Shown in pieces: positions 46,282 through 57,493 of a stretch of DNA of 64,000 nucleotides. The translations under genes and the position numbers were made by a program. Location: the NCBI RefSeq assembly GCF_900106015.1, contig NZ_LT629797.1, positions 2,294,001 through 2,358,000 on the forward strand, in the 5' to 3' direction. Under the pieces are notes generated by a model. That model was not told where the DNA came from. It worked only from the letters and a program-made list of their open reading frames with translations, and did not search any database. This DNA comes from Pseudomonas sihuiensis (lineage in GTDB: Bacteria; Pseudomonadota; Gammaproteobacteria; Pseudomonadales; Pseudomonadaceae). How positions within the stretch are numbered: position 1 is the first letter of the stretch; every line of letters begins with the position of its first letter.

Positions 46282-47757
46282 ATGTCTGCCGCTCACCCCG
46301 TAAAGTGTTCGTCCTTACCCTTTGCGTCGGTGAACCAGGACAGGATGAAACGCTACGAAAAATTCGCCGACGAGATCGCCGAGCTGATCCGCACCGGTGT
46401 GCTCGGCCCCGGTGAGAAGGTGCCCTCGGTACGCCATGCCAGCCGCACCTACGGGGTCAGCCCGTCCACCGTGTTCCAGGCCTACTACCTGCTGGAAGAT
46501 CGCGGCCTGATCCAGGCGCGCGCCCGTTCCGGCTACTTCGTGCGTGAACACGCCAAGCGCCCCTTGCACGAACCGGAGCTGACCGCCCACGCCGCGCAAA
46601 CCACCGAGGTCGACGTCAGCGAGCTGGTGTTCTCCGTGCTCGCCTCGCTGAAGGACCCGCACACCGTGCCCTTCGGCTCGGCATTCCCCAGCCCCGACCT
46701 GTTCCCCCTGCCGCGTCTGGCCAAGAGCATGGCGCACGCGCTGCGCAGGCTCTCGCCGCACGAGATCATCGCCGACATGACCGCCGGCAACGCCGACCTG
46801 CGCCGGCAGATCGCCCTGCGTTACATGGTCAGCGGCGTGATGCTGCCGATGGAAGAACTGGTGATCAGCAACGGCGCCATGGAGGCGCTCAACCTCTGCC
46901 TGCAGTGCGTGACTCAGCCAGGCGACCTGGTGGCCGTCGAGTCGCCGACCTTCTACGCCTGCCTGCAGGTGCTGGAGCGGCTGCAGCTCAAGGCCGTGGA
47001 AATCCCCGTGCACCCGCGCGAAGGCATCGACCTGGGCGCCCTGTCGGAGAGTCTGAAGCAACTGCCGATCAAGGCCTGCTGGTTCATGAGCAGCCTGCAG
47101 AACCCGCTGGGCGCGAGCATGAGCGAGGAGAAGAAGCAGGCGCTGTATGAGTTGCTGGTCGAACACCAGGTGCCGCTGATCGAAGACGACGTGTACGCCG
47201 AGCTGTACTTCGGCAGCCACCCGCCCAAGCCGGTGAAGAGCTTCGACCGCGAAGGGCTGGTGATGCATTGCAGCTCCTTCTCCAAGAGCCTGGCGCCGGG
47301 CTATCGCATCGGCTGGGTGGCCGGCGGGCGCTATGCCGAGCAGATCGCCCGACTGAAGCTGATGACCACCATCTCGCCGTCGGTGCCGGCCCAGGCAGCG
47401 CTGGCCGACTACCTGCAGCACGGCGGCTACGACCGTCACCTGCGCAAGCTGCGCCATGCCCTGGAAATGCAGCAAAGCGCGATGCTCGCCTCTGCCGCCC
47501 GGCACTTCCCCGCCAACACGCGGGTCACGCGACCTTCGGGTGGCTACTTCCTCTGGTTCGAATTTCCCGAGCGTCTGGACTCACTGCAACTGCTGCGCCT
47601 GGCGCTGGCCCAGGGCATAAGCCTGGCGCCGGGGCCGATCTTCTCCGCCAGCCAGGGCTTTCGCCATTGCGCGCGGCTGAACTACGGCCATCCGTGGAAC
47701 CCGAGCAGCGAACAGGCCATGGAAGTGCTCGGGCGCCTGGTGGCGGGGTTGTTGTAG
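46282..47757 (+). CDS. MocR-type GntR regulator with aminotransferase domain
   Basis: A 491-residue regulator. The N-terminal GntR winged helix covers about residues 20-95 (GEKVPSVRHASRTYGVSPSTVFQAYYLLEDRG). A fold-type I aminotransferase domain fills the rest, with the PLP lysine at Lys335 (SSFSKSLAPGYRIGW). ATG 46282 follows GAGGCACTGCC. Position after ccoG matches P. aeruginosa PA4132 (MpaR). It likely controls the divergent cysI-like and ccoG promoters. Confidence 0.92.
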   Translation: MSAAHPVKCSSLPFASVNQDRMKRYEKFADEIAELIRTGVLGPGEKVPSVRHASRTYGVSPSTVFQAYYLLEDRGLIQARARSGYFVREHAKRPLHEPELTAHAAQTTEVDVSELVFSVLASLKDPHTVPFGSAFPSPDLFPLPRLAKSMAHALRRLSPHEIIADMTAGNADLRRQIALRYMVSGVMLPMEELVISNGAMEALNLCLQCVTQPGDLVAVESPTFYACLQVLERLQLKAVEIPVHPREGIDLGALSESLKQLPIKACWFMSSLQNPLGASMSEEKKQALYELLVEHQVPLIEDDVYAELYFGSHPPKPVKSFDREGLVMHCSSFSKSLAPGYRIGWVAGGRYAEQIARLKLMTTISPSVPAQAALADYLQHGGYDRHLRKLRHALEMQQSAMLASAARHFPANTRVTRPSGGYFLWFEFPERLDSLQLLRLALAQGISLAPGPIFSASQGFRHCARLNYGHPWNPSSEQAMEVLGRLVAGLL

Positions 47758-47813
47758 CCCGGATGAAATCCGGGAGCCGGAGCAGGAATCGCCCCGGATT
47801 GCATCCGGGCTAC
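47754..47813. repeat. REP pair overlapping the MocR stop codon
   Basis: GTAGCCCGGATGAAATCCGGG begins at 47754, so its TAG is the MocR stop (47755-47757). The inverse arm CCCCGGATTGCATCCGGGCTAC ends at 47813. Confidence 0.8.
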
Positions 47814-47819
47814 GGTCCT

Positions 47820-47879
47820 GGTGCGCACGGCGCACCCTACGAACACCCCGCAGGTCGCGTAGGGTGCGCCATGCGCACC
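47820..47879. repeat. Inverted intergenic repeat, TGCGCAC family, reversed
   Basis: GGTGCGCACGGCGCACCCTAC and GTAGGGTGCGCCATGCGCACC, here with the arms pointing outward relative to other copies. It lies between the MocR gene and the porin gene. Confidence 0.75.
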
Positions 47880-47913
47880 GACTGATTTGCAGCGGGCACA
47901 GTCTACGAGCGCT

Positions 47914-49170
<1,257 letters not shown>

Positions 49171-49230
49171 TTATTGAGCGATGCTGCGGATTACCGCCGC
49201 AGCGACGGTTCTTCGTTGCCTCGAGGAGCT

Positions 49231-49288
49231 GTAGCGCGGATGCAATCCGGGGGGTTATTGGGCAGCCCCCGGATTTCATCCGGGCTAC
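49231..49288. repeat. REP pair between porin and ATPase genes
   Basis: GTAGCGCGGATGCAATCCGGGG and the inverse CCCCCGGATTTCATCCGGGCTAC. One base in the left arm departs from the usual GTAGCCCGG. Confidence 0.75.
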
Positions 49289-49292
49289 ACGG

Positions 49293-50438
<1,146 letters not shown>

Positions 50439-50448
50439 GGTTATTACC

Positions 50449-51318
50449 TCAACCTTTGACGGCGCCGGCCGTCAGACCGCGCAGGAAGTACTTACCGGCC
50501 AGGATGTAGACCAGCAGGGTGGGCAGCCCGGCGATCATCGCCGCGGCCATGTCGACGTTGTATTCCTTGGCCCCGGTGCTGGTGTTGACCAGGTTGTTCA
50601 GCGCCACGGTGATCGGCTGGGTGTCGCCGCTGGCGAACACCACGCCGAAGAGGAAGTCGTTCCAGATCTGGGTGAACTGCCAGATCAGGCAGACCATGAT
50701 GATCGGCACCGACATCGGCAGCAGGATGCGTCCGAAGATGGTGAAGAACCCCGCGCCATCGAGGCGCGCGGCACGCACCAGCGCCTCGGGAATGCTCACG
50801 TAGAAGTTGCGGAAGAACAGCGTGGTGAAGGCCAGGCCGTAGACCACATGCACCAGCACCAGGCCTTCGGTGGTGTTGGCCAGGCCGAGCTGGCCGAGGG
50901 TGAAGGACGCCGGCAGCAGGATCACCTGGAACGGCAGGAAGCAGCCGAACAACAGCAGACCGAAGAACAGCTGCGAGCCGCGAAAGCGCCACATGGCCAG
51001 CACGTAGCCGTTCAGCGCGCCAAGCAGCGTGGAGATCAGCACCGCCGGAATGGTGATCTTCACCGAGTTCCAGAAGTAGCCGCCGACGCCGTCCCAGGCC
51101 TTGACCCAGCCGATGAGAGTGAACACATCCGGGATCGACAGCAGGTTGCCACTGCGGATGTCGTCGGGGGTCTTGAAGCTGGTCAGCAGCATCACCAGCA
51201 GCGGCACCAGGTACACCGCGCAGGCCAGAATCAGGGTGGCGTGAATGGCCAGGCGGCTGAGGCTCATCACCCTTACCCGGCGCGGCGCGACTTGCGCGTT
51301 AATGGCATGACTAGTCAT
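50449..51318 (-). CDS. gtsC: Sugar ABC transporter permease 2
   Basis: A 289-residue inner-membrane protein with six helices. The EAA loop is visible as EALVRAARLDGAGFFTIFGRILLPMSVP. It overlaps the gtsB end by eight bases and forms the channel with that gene product. The family is MalG-like. Confidence 0.93.
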   Translation of the reverse strand: MTSHAINAQVAPRRVRVMSLSRLAIHATLILACAVYLVPLLVMLLTSFKTPDDIRSGNLLSIPDVFTLIGWVKAWDGVGGYFWNSVKITIPAVLISTLLGALNGYVLAMWRFRGSQLFFGLLLFGCFLPFQVILLPASFTLGQLGLANTTEGLVLVHVVYGLAFTTLFFRNFYVSIPEALVRAARLDGAGFFTIFGRILLPMSVPIIMVCLIWQFTQIWNDFLFGVVFASGDTQPITVALNNLVNTSTGAKEYNVDMAAAMIAGLPTLLVYILAGKYFLRGLTAGAVKG

Positions 51319-52219
51319 GGCGTTTGCCTCGCAGTTCGGAATACAGGTAGGGCACCAGGATCGCTAGCACCGCGCCGAGCATCAGCATCGCGCTGGCGGC
51401 GCCGAGGCCCATCTGGCCGCGGGTGAAGGTGTGGGCGTACATGAACATCGCCGGCAGGTCGGAGGCGTAGCCGGGGCCGCCAGCGGTCATCGAAGCGACC
51501 AGGTCGAAGCTCTTGATGGCGATATGGGCGAGGATCATCAGCGCGCTGAAGAACACCGGGCCCAGGCTCGGCAGCACGATGCGCAGGTAGATGCTCGGCA
51601 GGCTGGCACCATCGACCTGGGCGGCGCGGATGATCGACTGATCGACGCTGCGCAAACCGGCGAGAAACAGCGCCATGACGAAGCCCGAGGACTGCCACAC
51701 GGCGGCCATTACCAGGCAGTAGACGACGCGATCCGGGTCCACCAGCCAGTCGAAGCGAAAGCCCTCCCAGCCCCAGTCACGCAGCAGCTTGTCCAGACCC
51801 AGACCGGGGTTGAGCAGCCACTTCCAGGCGGTGCCGGTGACGATCATCGACAGTGCCATGGGGTAGAGAAAGATGGTGCGGATAAAGCCTTCGCGGCGGA
51901 TGCGCTGATCCAGCAGCACCGCCAGAAACACGCCGATGACCAGGCTGATGACGATGAACAGGCCACCGAAAACCAGCAGGTTCTGGCTCGCCACCCACCA
52001 GCGATCGTTGTCCCACAGCCGCGCGTACTGTTGCAGCCCGACGAAGTTGTAGCTGGGCATGAAACGCGAGTTGGTGAACGACAGCAGGAAGGTCCAGCCG
52101 ATGTAGCCGTAGAACCCCACCAGCACGATGACCATGCTCGGCGCCAGCACCAGCTTGGGCAGCCAGCGCTGCAGGACGTCCAGCGGTGAGGCTTTGGTGA
52201 TGACTGCGTTTGAACTCAT
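51311..52219 (-). CDS. gtsB: Sugar ABC transporter permease 1
   Basis: A 302-residue MalF-type permease with six helices and the EAA-like loop SIIRAAQVDGASLPSIYLRIVLPSLGP. The open frame extends 34 codons further up, but ATG 52219 (MSSNAVITKAS) is the natural start. A 290-base gap with repeats separates it from gtsA. Confidence 0.93.
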   Translation of the reverse strand: MSSNAVITKASPLDVLQRWLPKLVLAPSMVIVLVGFYGYIGWTFLLSFTNSRFMPSYNFVGLQQYARLWDNDRWWVASQNLLVFGGLFIVISLVIGVFLAVLLDQRIRREGFIRTIFLYPMALSMIVTGTAWKWLLNPGLGLDKLLRDWGWEGFRFDWLVDPDRVVYCLVMAAVWQSSGFVMALFLAGLRSVDQSIIRAAQVDGASLPSIYLRIVLPSLGPVFFSALMILAHIAIKSFDLVASMTAGGPGYASDLPAMFMYAHTFTRGQMGLGAASAMLMLGAVLAILVPYLYSELRGKRHD

Positions 52220-52261
52220 GGTTGACTCCGTTGCGTGCTGCGTTGATGCGTAAAACATCCG

Positions 52262-52490
52262 TAGCGGACCCGTAGGGCGTACTCGCGAAGCAGTACGTCG
52301 GCGATTACAGCCAGCGCGCATAGCCGGCGGACTGTTCGCTGCGCTCCTGAGTCCGCCCTACCGACTGCCAGTTGCCCTGCCCCGACACCTGAATCTCGGC
52401 GCGGCCGATCCCGTGACGCGTGCCTGTGGGCATGCGCCAGGGATAGAAGGCTTGAAACAGGCGGGTTGCACCCGCCCTACGGCAAGGCCC
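52262..52490. repeat. Repeat-containing gap between gtsA and gtsB
   Basis: GTAGGGCGTACTCGCGAAG (from 52272) and GAGTCCGCCCTAC (ending near 52361) are arms of a GTAGGGCGG-type repeat, and GGCGGGTTGCACCCGCC is a palindrome near 52461. Such hairpins may stabilise the abundant gtsA mRNA 3' end. Confidence 0.6.
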
Positions 52491-52509
52491 GGCTACGAGG
52501 CCCCGTCAC

Positions 52510-53763
52510 TCACTGCACCGCCTGGATCGCCGCCGCCAGTTGCTGGGCGGCGCGCTTGGGGTCGGCCTTGGGGTCGTTGAAGAAGTTGGTCACCACGTCG
52601 AACACCGCGCCCTGCACGTAGCTGGAAGCGGCCATGCCGTGGGCCAGGCTCGGCTGCAGACCACCATCGGCAGCGGCCTCCTTGAAGTCGGCCATGGATT
52701 TCTGCGCGCAGGCGTCGAAGCTGCTCATGTCCTGGTCCATGCGCACCGGGATCGAGCCCTTGTTCTGGTTGAAGAATTCCTGGAACTCGTTGCCCATCAC
52801 CGTACGCGCCAGGTCTTCCTGGGCCTTGCGGTTGTCGGCGTTGTTCAGCTTGAACATCGCCAGCGAGTCGATATTGAAGGCGAAGCTGCCCTGGGTGCCA
52901 GGGAAGGCCAGGCATTCGTAGTCCTTGCCGGCGACCTTGCCGGCTGCGGTCCACTCGCTCTTGGCCCAGTCGCCCATGATCTGCATGCCGGCCTTGCCGT
53001 CGATCACCAGGCCGGTGGCGCTGTTCCAGTCGCGCCCGGCGGCGTCGGCATCGATATAGCCACGCAGCTTCTGCAGAGCAGCAAACACCTCGACCATCTT
53101 GTCGCCGGTCAGGGTATCGCGGTCTAGCTCGACGAAAGCCTTGCGAAAGCCCTCAGGGCCAAGAATGCTGAAGGCCAGGTCTTCGAACACGGTGCCGTCC
53201 TGCCAGGGCTGGCCGCCATGGGCGATGGCGATGAAGCCGGCCGCCTTGAGCTTGTCGGCGGCAGCGAAGAATTCGTCTAGGGTGGTCGGCGGCGTGGCGC
53301 CAGCCTTTTCGAACACTTGCGGGTTGATCCACAGCCAATTGACCCGGTGCACGTTGACCGGCACCGCCACGTAGTCGTCCTGGTACTTCATCACCTCGAT
53401 GACCTGCGGTGGCAGCAGGTCATCCCACTTCTGCTCGGCAGCGACGTCGTTGAGATCGGCGAGCAGGCCCAGTTCGCCCCACTCCTGGATATCCGGGCCC
53501 TTGATCTGCGCCGCGGCGGGCGGGTTGCCGGACACGGCGCGGGTCTTCAGCACGGTCATGGCCGCTTCACCGCCGCCGCCGGCCACGGCGAAATCCTTCC
53601 ATTTGTGGCCCTGGGCTTCGACCAGTTTCTGCAGGGTATCGGCAGCGCGCTTTTCACCACCGGAGGTCCACCAGTGCAGCACTTCGACTTCACCGGCAGT
53701 GGCGGACAGGGGCAGCAGAACAGCGAGGGAGATGGCACAGGACAGGCGAGAGATCGCTTTCAT
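52510..53763 (-). CDS. gtsA: Sugar ABC transporter periplasmic binding protein
   Basis: A 417-residue solute-binding protein of the MalE-like family. The signal peptide is [20 protein letters not shown] ending at ATA-GEVEV (about residue 23). [15 protein letters not shown] and [16 protein letters not shown] are typical of the Pseudomonas glucose/mannose binding protein. ATG 53763 gives the signal peptide; the frame is open 12 codons more. It is the first gene of the transporter set. Confidence 0.93.
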   Translation of the reverse strand: MKAISRLSCAISLAVLLPLSATAGEVEVLHWWTSGGEKRAADTLQKLVEAQGHKWKDFAVAGGGGEAAMTVLKTRAVSGNPPAAAQIKGPDIQEWGELGLLADLNDVAAEQKWDDLLPPQVIEVMKYQDDYVAVPVNVHRVNWLWINPQVFEKAGATPPTTLDEFFAAADKLKAAGFIAIAHGGQPWQDGTVFEDLAFSILGPEGFRKAFVELDRDTLTGDKMVEVFAALQKLRGYIDADAAGRDWNSATGLVIDGKAGMQIMGDWAKSEWTAAGKVAGKDYECLAFPGTQGSFAFNIDSLAMFKLNNADNRKAQEDLARTVMGNEFQEFFNQNKGSIPVRMDQDMSSFDACAQKSMADFKEAAADGGLQPSLAHGMAASSYVQGAVFDVVTNFFNDPKADPKRAAQQLAAAIQAVQ

Positions 53764-53962
53764 GGGATAAGACACCTTGTTGTTGTTATTCGCGAGCAAG
53801 TCGTGGTGCTTGCATTGCGAACGAGTCTACCCAGCCCCCGGAGCCCTGGGGGTAACAAAGGGTATTGGATAGTCACCAGGTCGTTACAAAGCGCCGCGAG
53901 CCGGTGACATGCAGCGCAGCGGCGCGCGCGCTGCAGTTGTGCGGCGCGGCTCACGGCGGCGC
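53764..53962 (-). promoter_or_regulatory. gtsA upstream region with direct repeats
   Basis: GTAACAAAG (53852-53860) and GTTACAAAG (53883-53891) are direct repeats 31 bases apart, three helical turns. An OmpR-type regulator such as the neighbouring GltR could bind them. A GC hairpin CCCCCGG/CTGGGGG lies at 53836-53852. Confidence 0.35.
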
Positions 53963-55405
53963 TCAACGGCTCTGGCGCGGCAACCAGAGGGTGACGCGCA
54001 GCCCTCCATCGCGCAGGTTACGCAGGCTCAGCTCGCCGCCATGGCTGTGCGCCAGGTTGCGTGCGATGCCGAGTCCCATGCCGTAGCCCTGTTGCTGGCT
54101 GGCCAGACGGAAATGCGGCTCGAACACCTGCTCGAGCTTCTGTTCGGGCACGCCCGGCCCCTCGTCATCGACATGCAGGACGAACGCCTCGGCATCGTCC
54201 TCGATGTGCAGGTGCGCGCGCTCGCCGTACTTCAGGGCGTTGTCCAGCAGGTTGCCGATACAGCGGCGCAGGGCCAGCGGCTTGCCGGGATACAGATCAC
54301 GCGCGGCGCCGTCGAGGGTGACGCGGCCCGAGCCGAGGTAGGGTTCGGTCAACCCGTGCAGCAGGTGGTTGAGGTCCACCGGCTCGATGTTCTCGTGGAT
54401 GTCGGTGTCCTTCACGCATTGCAGCGCGCCTTTGACCAGTAGCTCGAGGTCATCCAGATCACGACCGAACTTGGTCTGCAGACTTTCATCGTCGAGCAGT
54501 TCGACGCGCAGGCGCAGGCGCGTGATGGGCGTGCGCAGGTCATGGGAAATGGCGCTGAACAACTGGCTGCGCTCGGTCAGGTAGCGGCTGATACGCTCGC
54601 GCATGGCGTTGAAGGCGCGGGCCACCTCGACCACTTCACGGCCGCCGCCCTCGGCCACCGGCTCCACCTCGGCGCCCAGCGACATATGCCGCGCGGTGCG
54701 CGCCAGGCGCTTGAGCGGACGGCTCTGCAGGTGCACCAGCAAACCGATGAACAGCAGCAGGAAAGCCGTGGTCAGCAGGATGAACCACAGCTGCTGGGTC
54801 GGCAGTATGGGTTCTTCCAGGCTGGTGTAGGGTTCGGGCAGCAACGAGGCGATGTACAGCCACTCCCCCGGCGCCAGCTGGATCTGCGTCACCAACACGG
54901 GCGGATTGACCGGCTCCAGAGTCAGCGCGTAATGCGCCCAGGAACGTGGCAGCTCGTCGAGTTTCAGGCCGCCGTTGAAGATGCGCAGGTCATCCGGACT
55001 GACGAAGGTCACCGAGATGTCCGCGGCAGTGCCCAGCGACTGGTGCAGCACCTCGGCCACCGCCTCGGTCACCGCCTGCTTGCGCGGCGTGGCCGGCAGC
55101 AACTCCATCTGCAGCGGACGATCATTGAGGCTTACCACGAAGCGCGTGCCACCCATGCTACGCAACTGATCGAGCACCAGCGGCCGATACGCCACCGGCA
55201 GCGAGCGGAAGTAACGCACGCTGGCGGACATCGAATGCGCCAGGCTGCGCGCAGTGGTGACCAGGCCTTCGAGCTGGGTGGCGCGCAGTTGCGACAGCCA
55301 GATCACGCTGGACAGCGTCTGCGCCGCCAATATCGCCAGCAAGGTGAGCAGCAGCATGCGCCCGAGCAGCGAGCGCGGCAGCCAGCGCCGCGGGTTAACG
55401 CCCAT
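53963..55405 (-). CDS. gtrS: Sensor histidine kinase (GtrS-like)
   Basis: A 480-residue membrane kinase: one helix near residues 14-36, a periplasmic sensor to about 240, a second helix, a HAMP linker, the phospho-acceptor box FSAISHDLRTPITRLRLR, and an ATPase domain with DNALKYGERA and DDEGPGVP. In Pseudomonas GtrS senses 2-ketogluconate/6-phosphogluconate-type signals for glucose uptake. ATG 55405 overlaps the regulator gene end by 11 bases. Confidence 0.9.
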   Translation of the reverse strand: MGVNPRRWLPRSLLGRMLLLTLLAILAAQTLSSVIWLSQLRATQLEGLVTTARSLAHSMSASVRYFRSLPVAYRPLVLDQLRSMGGTRFVVSLNDRPLQMELLPATPRKQAVTEAVAEVLHQSLGTAADISVTFVSPDDLRIFNGGLKLDELPRSWAHYALTLEPVNPPVLVTQIQLAPGEWLYIASLLPEPYTSLEEPILPTQQLWFILLTTAFLLLFIGLLVHLQSRPLKRLARTARHMSLGAEVEPVAEGGGREVVEVARAFNAMRERISRYLTERSQLFSAISHDLRTPITRLRLRVELLDDESLQTKFGRDLDDLELLVKGALQCVKDTDIHENIEPVDLNHLLHGLTEPYLGSGRVTLDGAARDLYPGKPLALRRCIGNLLDNALKYGERAHLHIEDDAEAFVLHVDDEGPGVPEQKLEQVFEPHFRLASQQQGYGMGLGIARNLAHSHGGELSLRNLRDGGLRVTLWLPRQSR

Positions 55406-56129
55406 CGCCGGCCTGCAGGCTGACCGTGGCCGCCAGTTGATAGCCGCTGCCACGCACGGTGCGAATCAGCCGCGGCGGCTTGTCGGTATCGCGCAGGCGC
55501 TGGCGCAGGCGGCTGACGGCCATGTCGACGATGCGCTCCAGCGGCATCACCTCGCGGCCACGGGTGGCGTTACCGATGGTGTCGCGGTCGAGAATCTGCT
55601 GCGGGTGGTCGAGAAATAGCTTGAGCAAGGCGAAGTCGGCGCCGGACAGAATCACCTCCTCGCCGTCACGGTGAAACAACCGATGGCTGACCATGTCCAG
55701 GCGCCAGTCCTCGAAGGCCAGCACCTCGCCGCTGCGCTCCTGGGTGAATTGCGCGCGGCGCAGCAAGGCCTTGATCCGCGCCAGCAATTCGCGCGGGCTG
55801 AATGGCTTGCCGAGGTAGTCGTCGGCGCCCAGCTCCAGGCCGATCACGCGGTCGGCTTCGTCGGAGCTGGCGGTGAGCATGATGATCGGCACCTGGGCGA
55901 AGCGTTGGTGCTCGCGCACCCAGCGGCACAGGCTGAAGCCGTCCTCGTCGGGCAGCATCACATCGAGAATCACCAGGTCGGCCGACTCCGCACACAGGCT
56001 CTGGCGGAAGGCGGCGCCATCGGCCACGGCGCGCACCTGAAAGCCAACGCGGCTCAGGTAGGTATCGAGCAGTTCGCGAATTTCCTGGTCGTCATCGACC
56101 AGCAGAATCGATTTGCCGGGCTGGCTCAT
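55395..56129 (-). CDS. gltR: OmpR-family response regulator (GltR)
   Basis: A 244-residue regulator with receiver (Asp56 in VILDVMLPDEDG, acidic pocket VDDD at 11-14, Lys in YLGKPFSPREL) and winged-helix output domain (VILSGADFALLKLFLDHPQQ, RLIRTVRGSGYQL). It pairs with the kinase just downstream to control gtsABCD and the porin, as in P. aeruginosa and P. putida. Confidence 0.92.
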   Translation of the reverse strand: MSQPGKSILLVDDDQEIRELLDTYLSRVGFQVRAVADGAAFRQSLCAESADLVILDVMLPDEDGFSLCRWVREHQRFAQVPIIMLTASSDEADRVIGLELGADDYLGKPFSPRELLARIKALLRRAQFTQERSGEVLAFEDWRLDMVSHRLFHRDGEEVILSGADFALLKLFLDHPQQILDRDTIGNATRGREVMPLERIVDMAVSRLRQRLRDTDKPPRLIRTVRGSGYQLAATVSLQAGDGR

Positions 56130-56157
56130 GGTCCGCCACCTTTCTTGTTATGACTGT

Positions 56158-56216
56158 ATAGCCCGGATCAAATCCGGGGGGCTATCAATGCTTCTCCCGG
56201 ATGGTATCCGGGCTAC
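56158..56216. repeat. REP pair between glk and gltR
   Basis: ATAGCCCGGATCAAATCCGGGG and the inverse CCCGGATGGTATCCGGGCTAC, a diverged copy. The right arm runs over the last codons of glk, which ends at 56185. Confidence 0.75.
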
Positions 56217-57171
56217 GTTCCGATGCCTGTTGCAAGGCCACGCCAGCGCCGGTCAGGCCGGTATACTCGGCCGTCACCAGCCACACTGGAATGCCGTGAA
56301 GGTAATCGCTCATGCAGCCCTTGTCGCTGAAGCTCTTGGCAAAACCGCTGGCGAGAAAACGTTCGGCAAAACGCGGCACCACACCGCCGACGATGTACAC
56401 CCCGCCGCGCGCGCCCAACGTCAGTACGTTGTTACCGGCCACGCGCCCGAGCCAGCAACTGAACTGCTCCAGCACTTCGCCAGCAACAGGCTCGCCCGCC
56501 AGGCCGGCAGCGGTGATGGCCGCCGGCGTCGCGTGCTGCAGCGGCTGACCGTCGAGCTCGCAGATGGCCCGATACAGCACCAGCAGGCCGTTGCCACTGA
56601 GCACATCTTCGGCGCGCACGTGGCCCAGCTGTCGATAGAGAGCCTGCCAGAGCTCGGCTTCGCGCGGGCTACCGATGGGCAGGTCGACATGGCCACCCTC
56701 ACCTGGCAGCACCAGCCAGCGCCCCTGCGCCTGCTCCAGCAGCGTGCCGACACCGAGACCGGTGCCGGCGCCGATCACCAGGGCTGGACGGTCGGCCTGC
56801 GGCTCGCCCGGGCACACCTGCACACGCTCGTGCTCGGCGATGCGGGTCATGCCCAGGGCCATGGCAGAGAAGTCGTTGATCATCAGCAAGCGGTCGATCT
56901 GCAACGCCTCGCAGAACGCCGTGCGGTCGATACGCCAGTGATTGTTGGTGAAGCGAAACAGGTTGCCGCTGACCGGCCCGGCGCAGGCCAGACACACCGA
57001 GCCGATGGCCCCCGGCTGCAGGCCCTGAGCCTGCAGATAGGCGGCAATAGCATGCTCCGGCCCTGCGAAATCGGCGGTCGGCAGAACCTGCACCGCCTCC
57101 AGTTGCTCGTCACGCCAGAGTGCGAAGCGTGCGTTGGTACCACCGATATCGCCGACCAGAGCCAGTTTCAC
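56185..57171 (-). CDS. glk: Glucokinase
   Basis: A 328-residue ROK-unrelated bacterial glucokinase that makes glucose 6-phosphate for the Entner-Doudoroff path. The N-terminal phosphate loop GDIGGTNARFALW and the central VIGAGTGLGVGTLL are diagnostic. It precedes gltR-gtrS, as in the edd-glk-gltR order of other pseudomonads, but edd is not in this position here. The C-terminal 10 codons lie inside a REP sequence, so the tail (about residues 318-328) is probably repeat-derived. Confidence 0.94.
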   Translation of the reverse strand: MKLALVGDIGGTNARFALWRDEQLEAVQVLPTADFAGPEHAIAAYLQAQGLQPGAIGSVCLACAGPVSGNLFRFTNNHWRIDRTAFCEALQIDRLLMINDFSAMALGMTRIAEHERVQVCPGEPQADRPALVIGAGTGLGVGTLLEQAQGRWLVLPGEGGHVDLPIGSPREAELWQALYRQLGHVRAEDVLSGNGLLVLYRAICELDGQPLQHATPAAITAAGLAGEPVAGEVLEQFSCWLGRVAGNNVLTLGARGGVYIVGGVVPRFAERFLASGFAKSFSDKGCMSDYLHGIPVWLVTAEYTGLTGAGVALQQASERSPDTIREKH

Positions 57172-57493
57172 TTGAACGCCTCCGGAGCGAAGGCCGTTCG
57201 ATGATCGGCAACTGCAGAAAAGTGAGGATGCATGGCATCGACTCCAAACTCGAATTATTTTTGTAGTTCAAACAACGCACACCACAGTAAACCCGAAAAT
57301 TACGCCTATCAAGCCGGCCAAAGTAGTAATAACAACAATATTAAATGCCAACCCATAGCCATCGACCCGCTCAACGGATTCAGCCCTCGGCATGATCCCG
57401 GACAATATCGGCGGCGTTGCGGCGACCTAGACTCGCACCGGCGCATGGCGGGTATCAACCGCCCCATTGGTCATCCGCACGGAGAGCTGCAGC
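57172..57493. other. Divergent glk / flavin hydroxylase intergenic region
   Basis: A 322-base gap with an AT-rich core (57240-57355) that contains the HexR-like site. Toward the hydroxylase gene the sequence returns to host composition. No small gene is convincing. Confidence 0.6.
57261..57275. promoter_or_regulatory. Candidate HexR operator upstream of glk
   Basis: TTGTAGTTCAAACAA is TTGT-N7-ACAA, the form described for HexR operators of Pseudomonas glucose genes. It lies 90 bases ahead of the glk start, in an AT-rich island (57240-57355) that is unusual for this chromosome. KDPG is the known HexR inducer. Confidence 0.6.
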
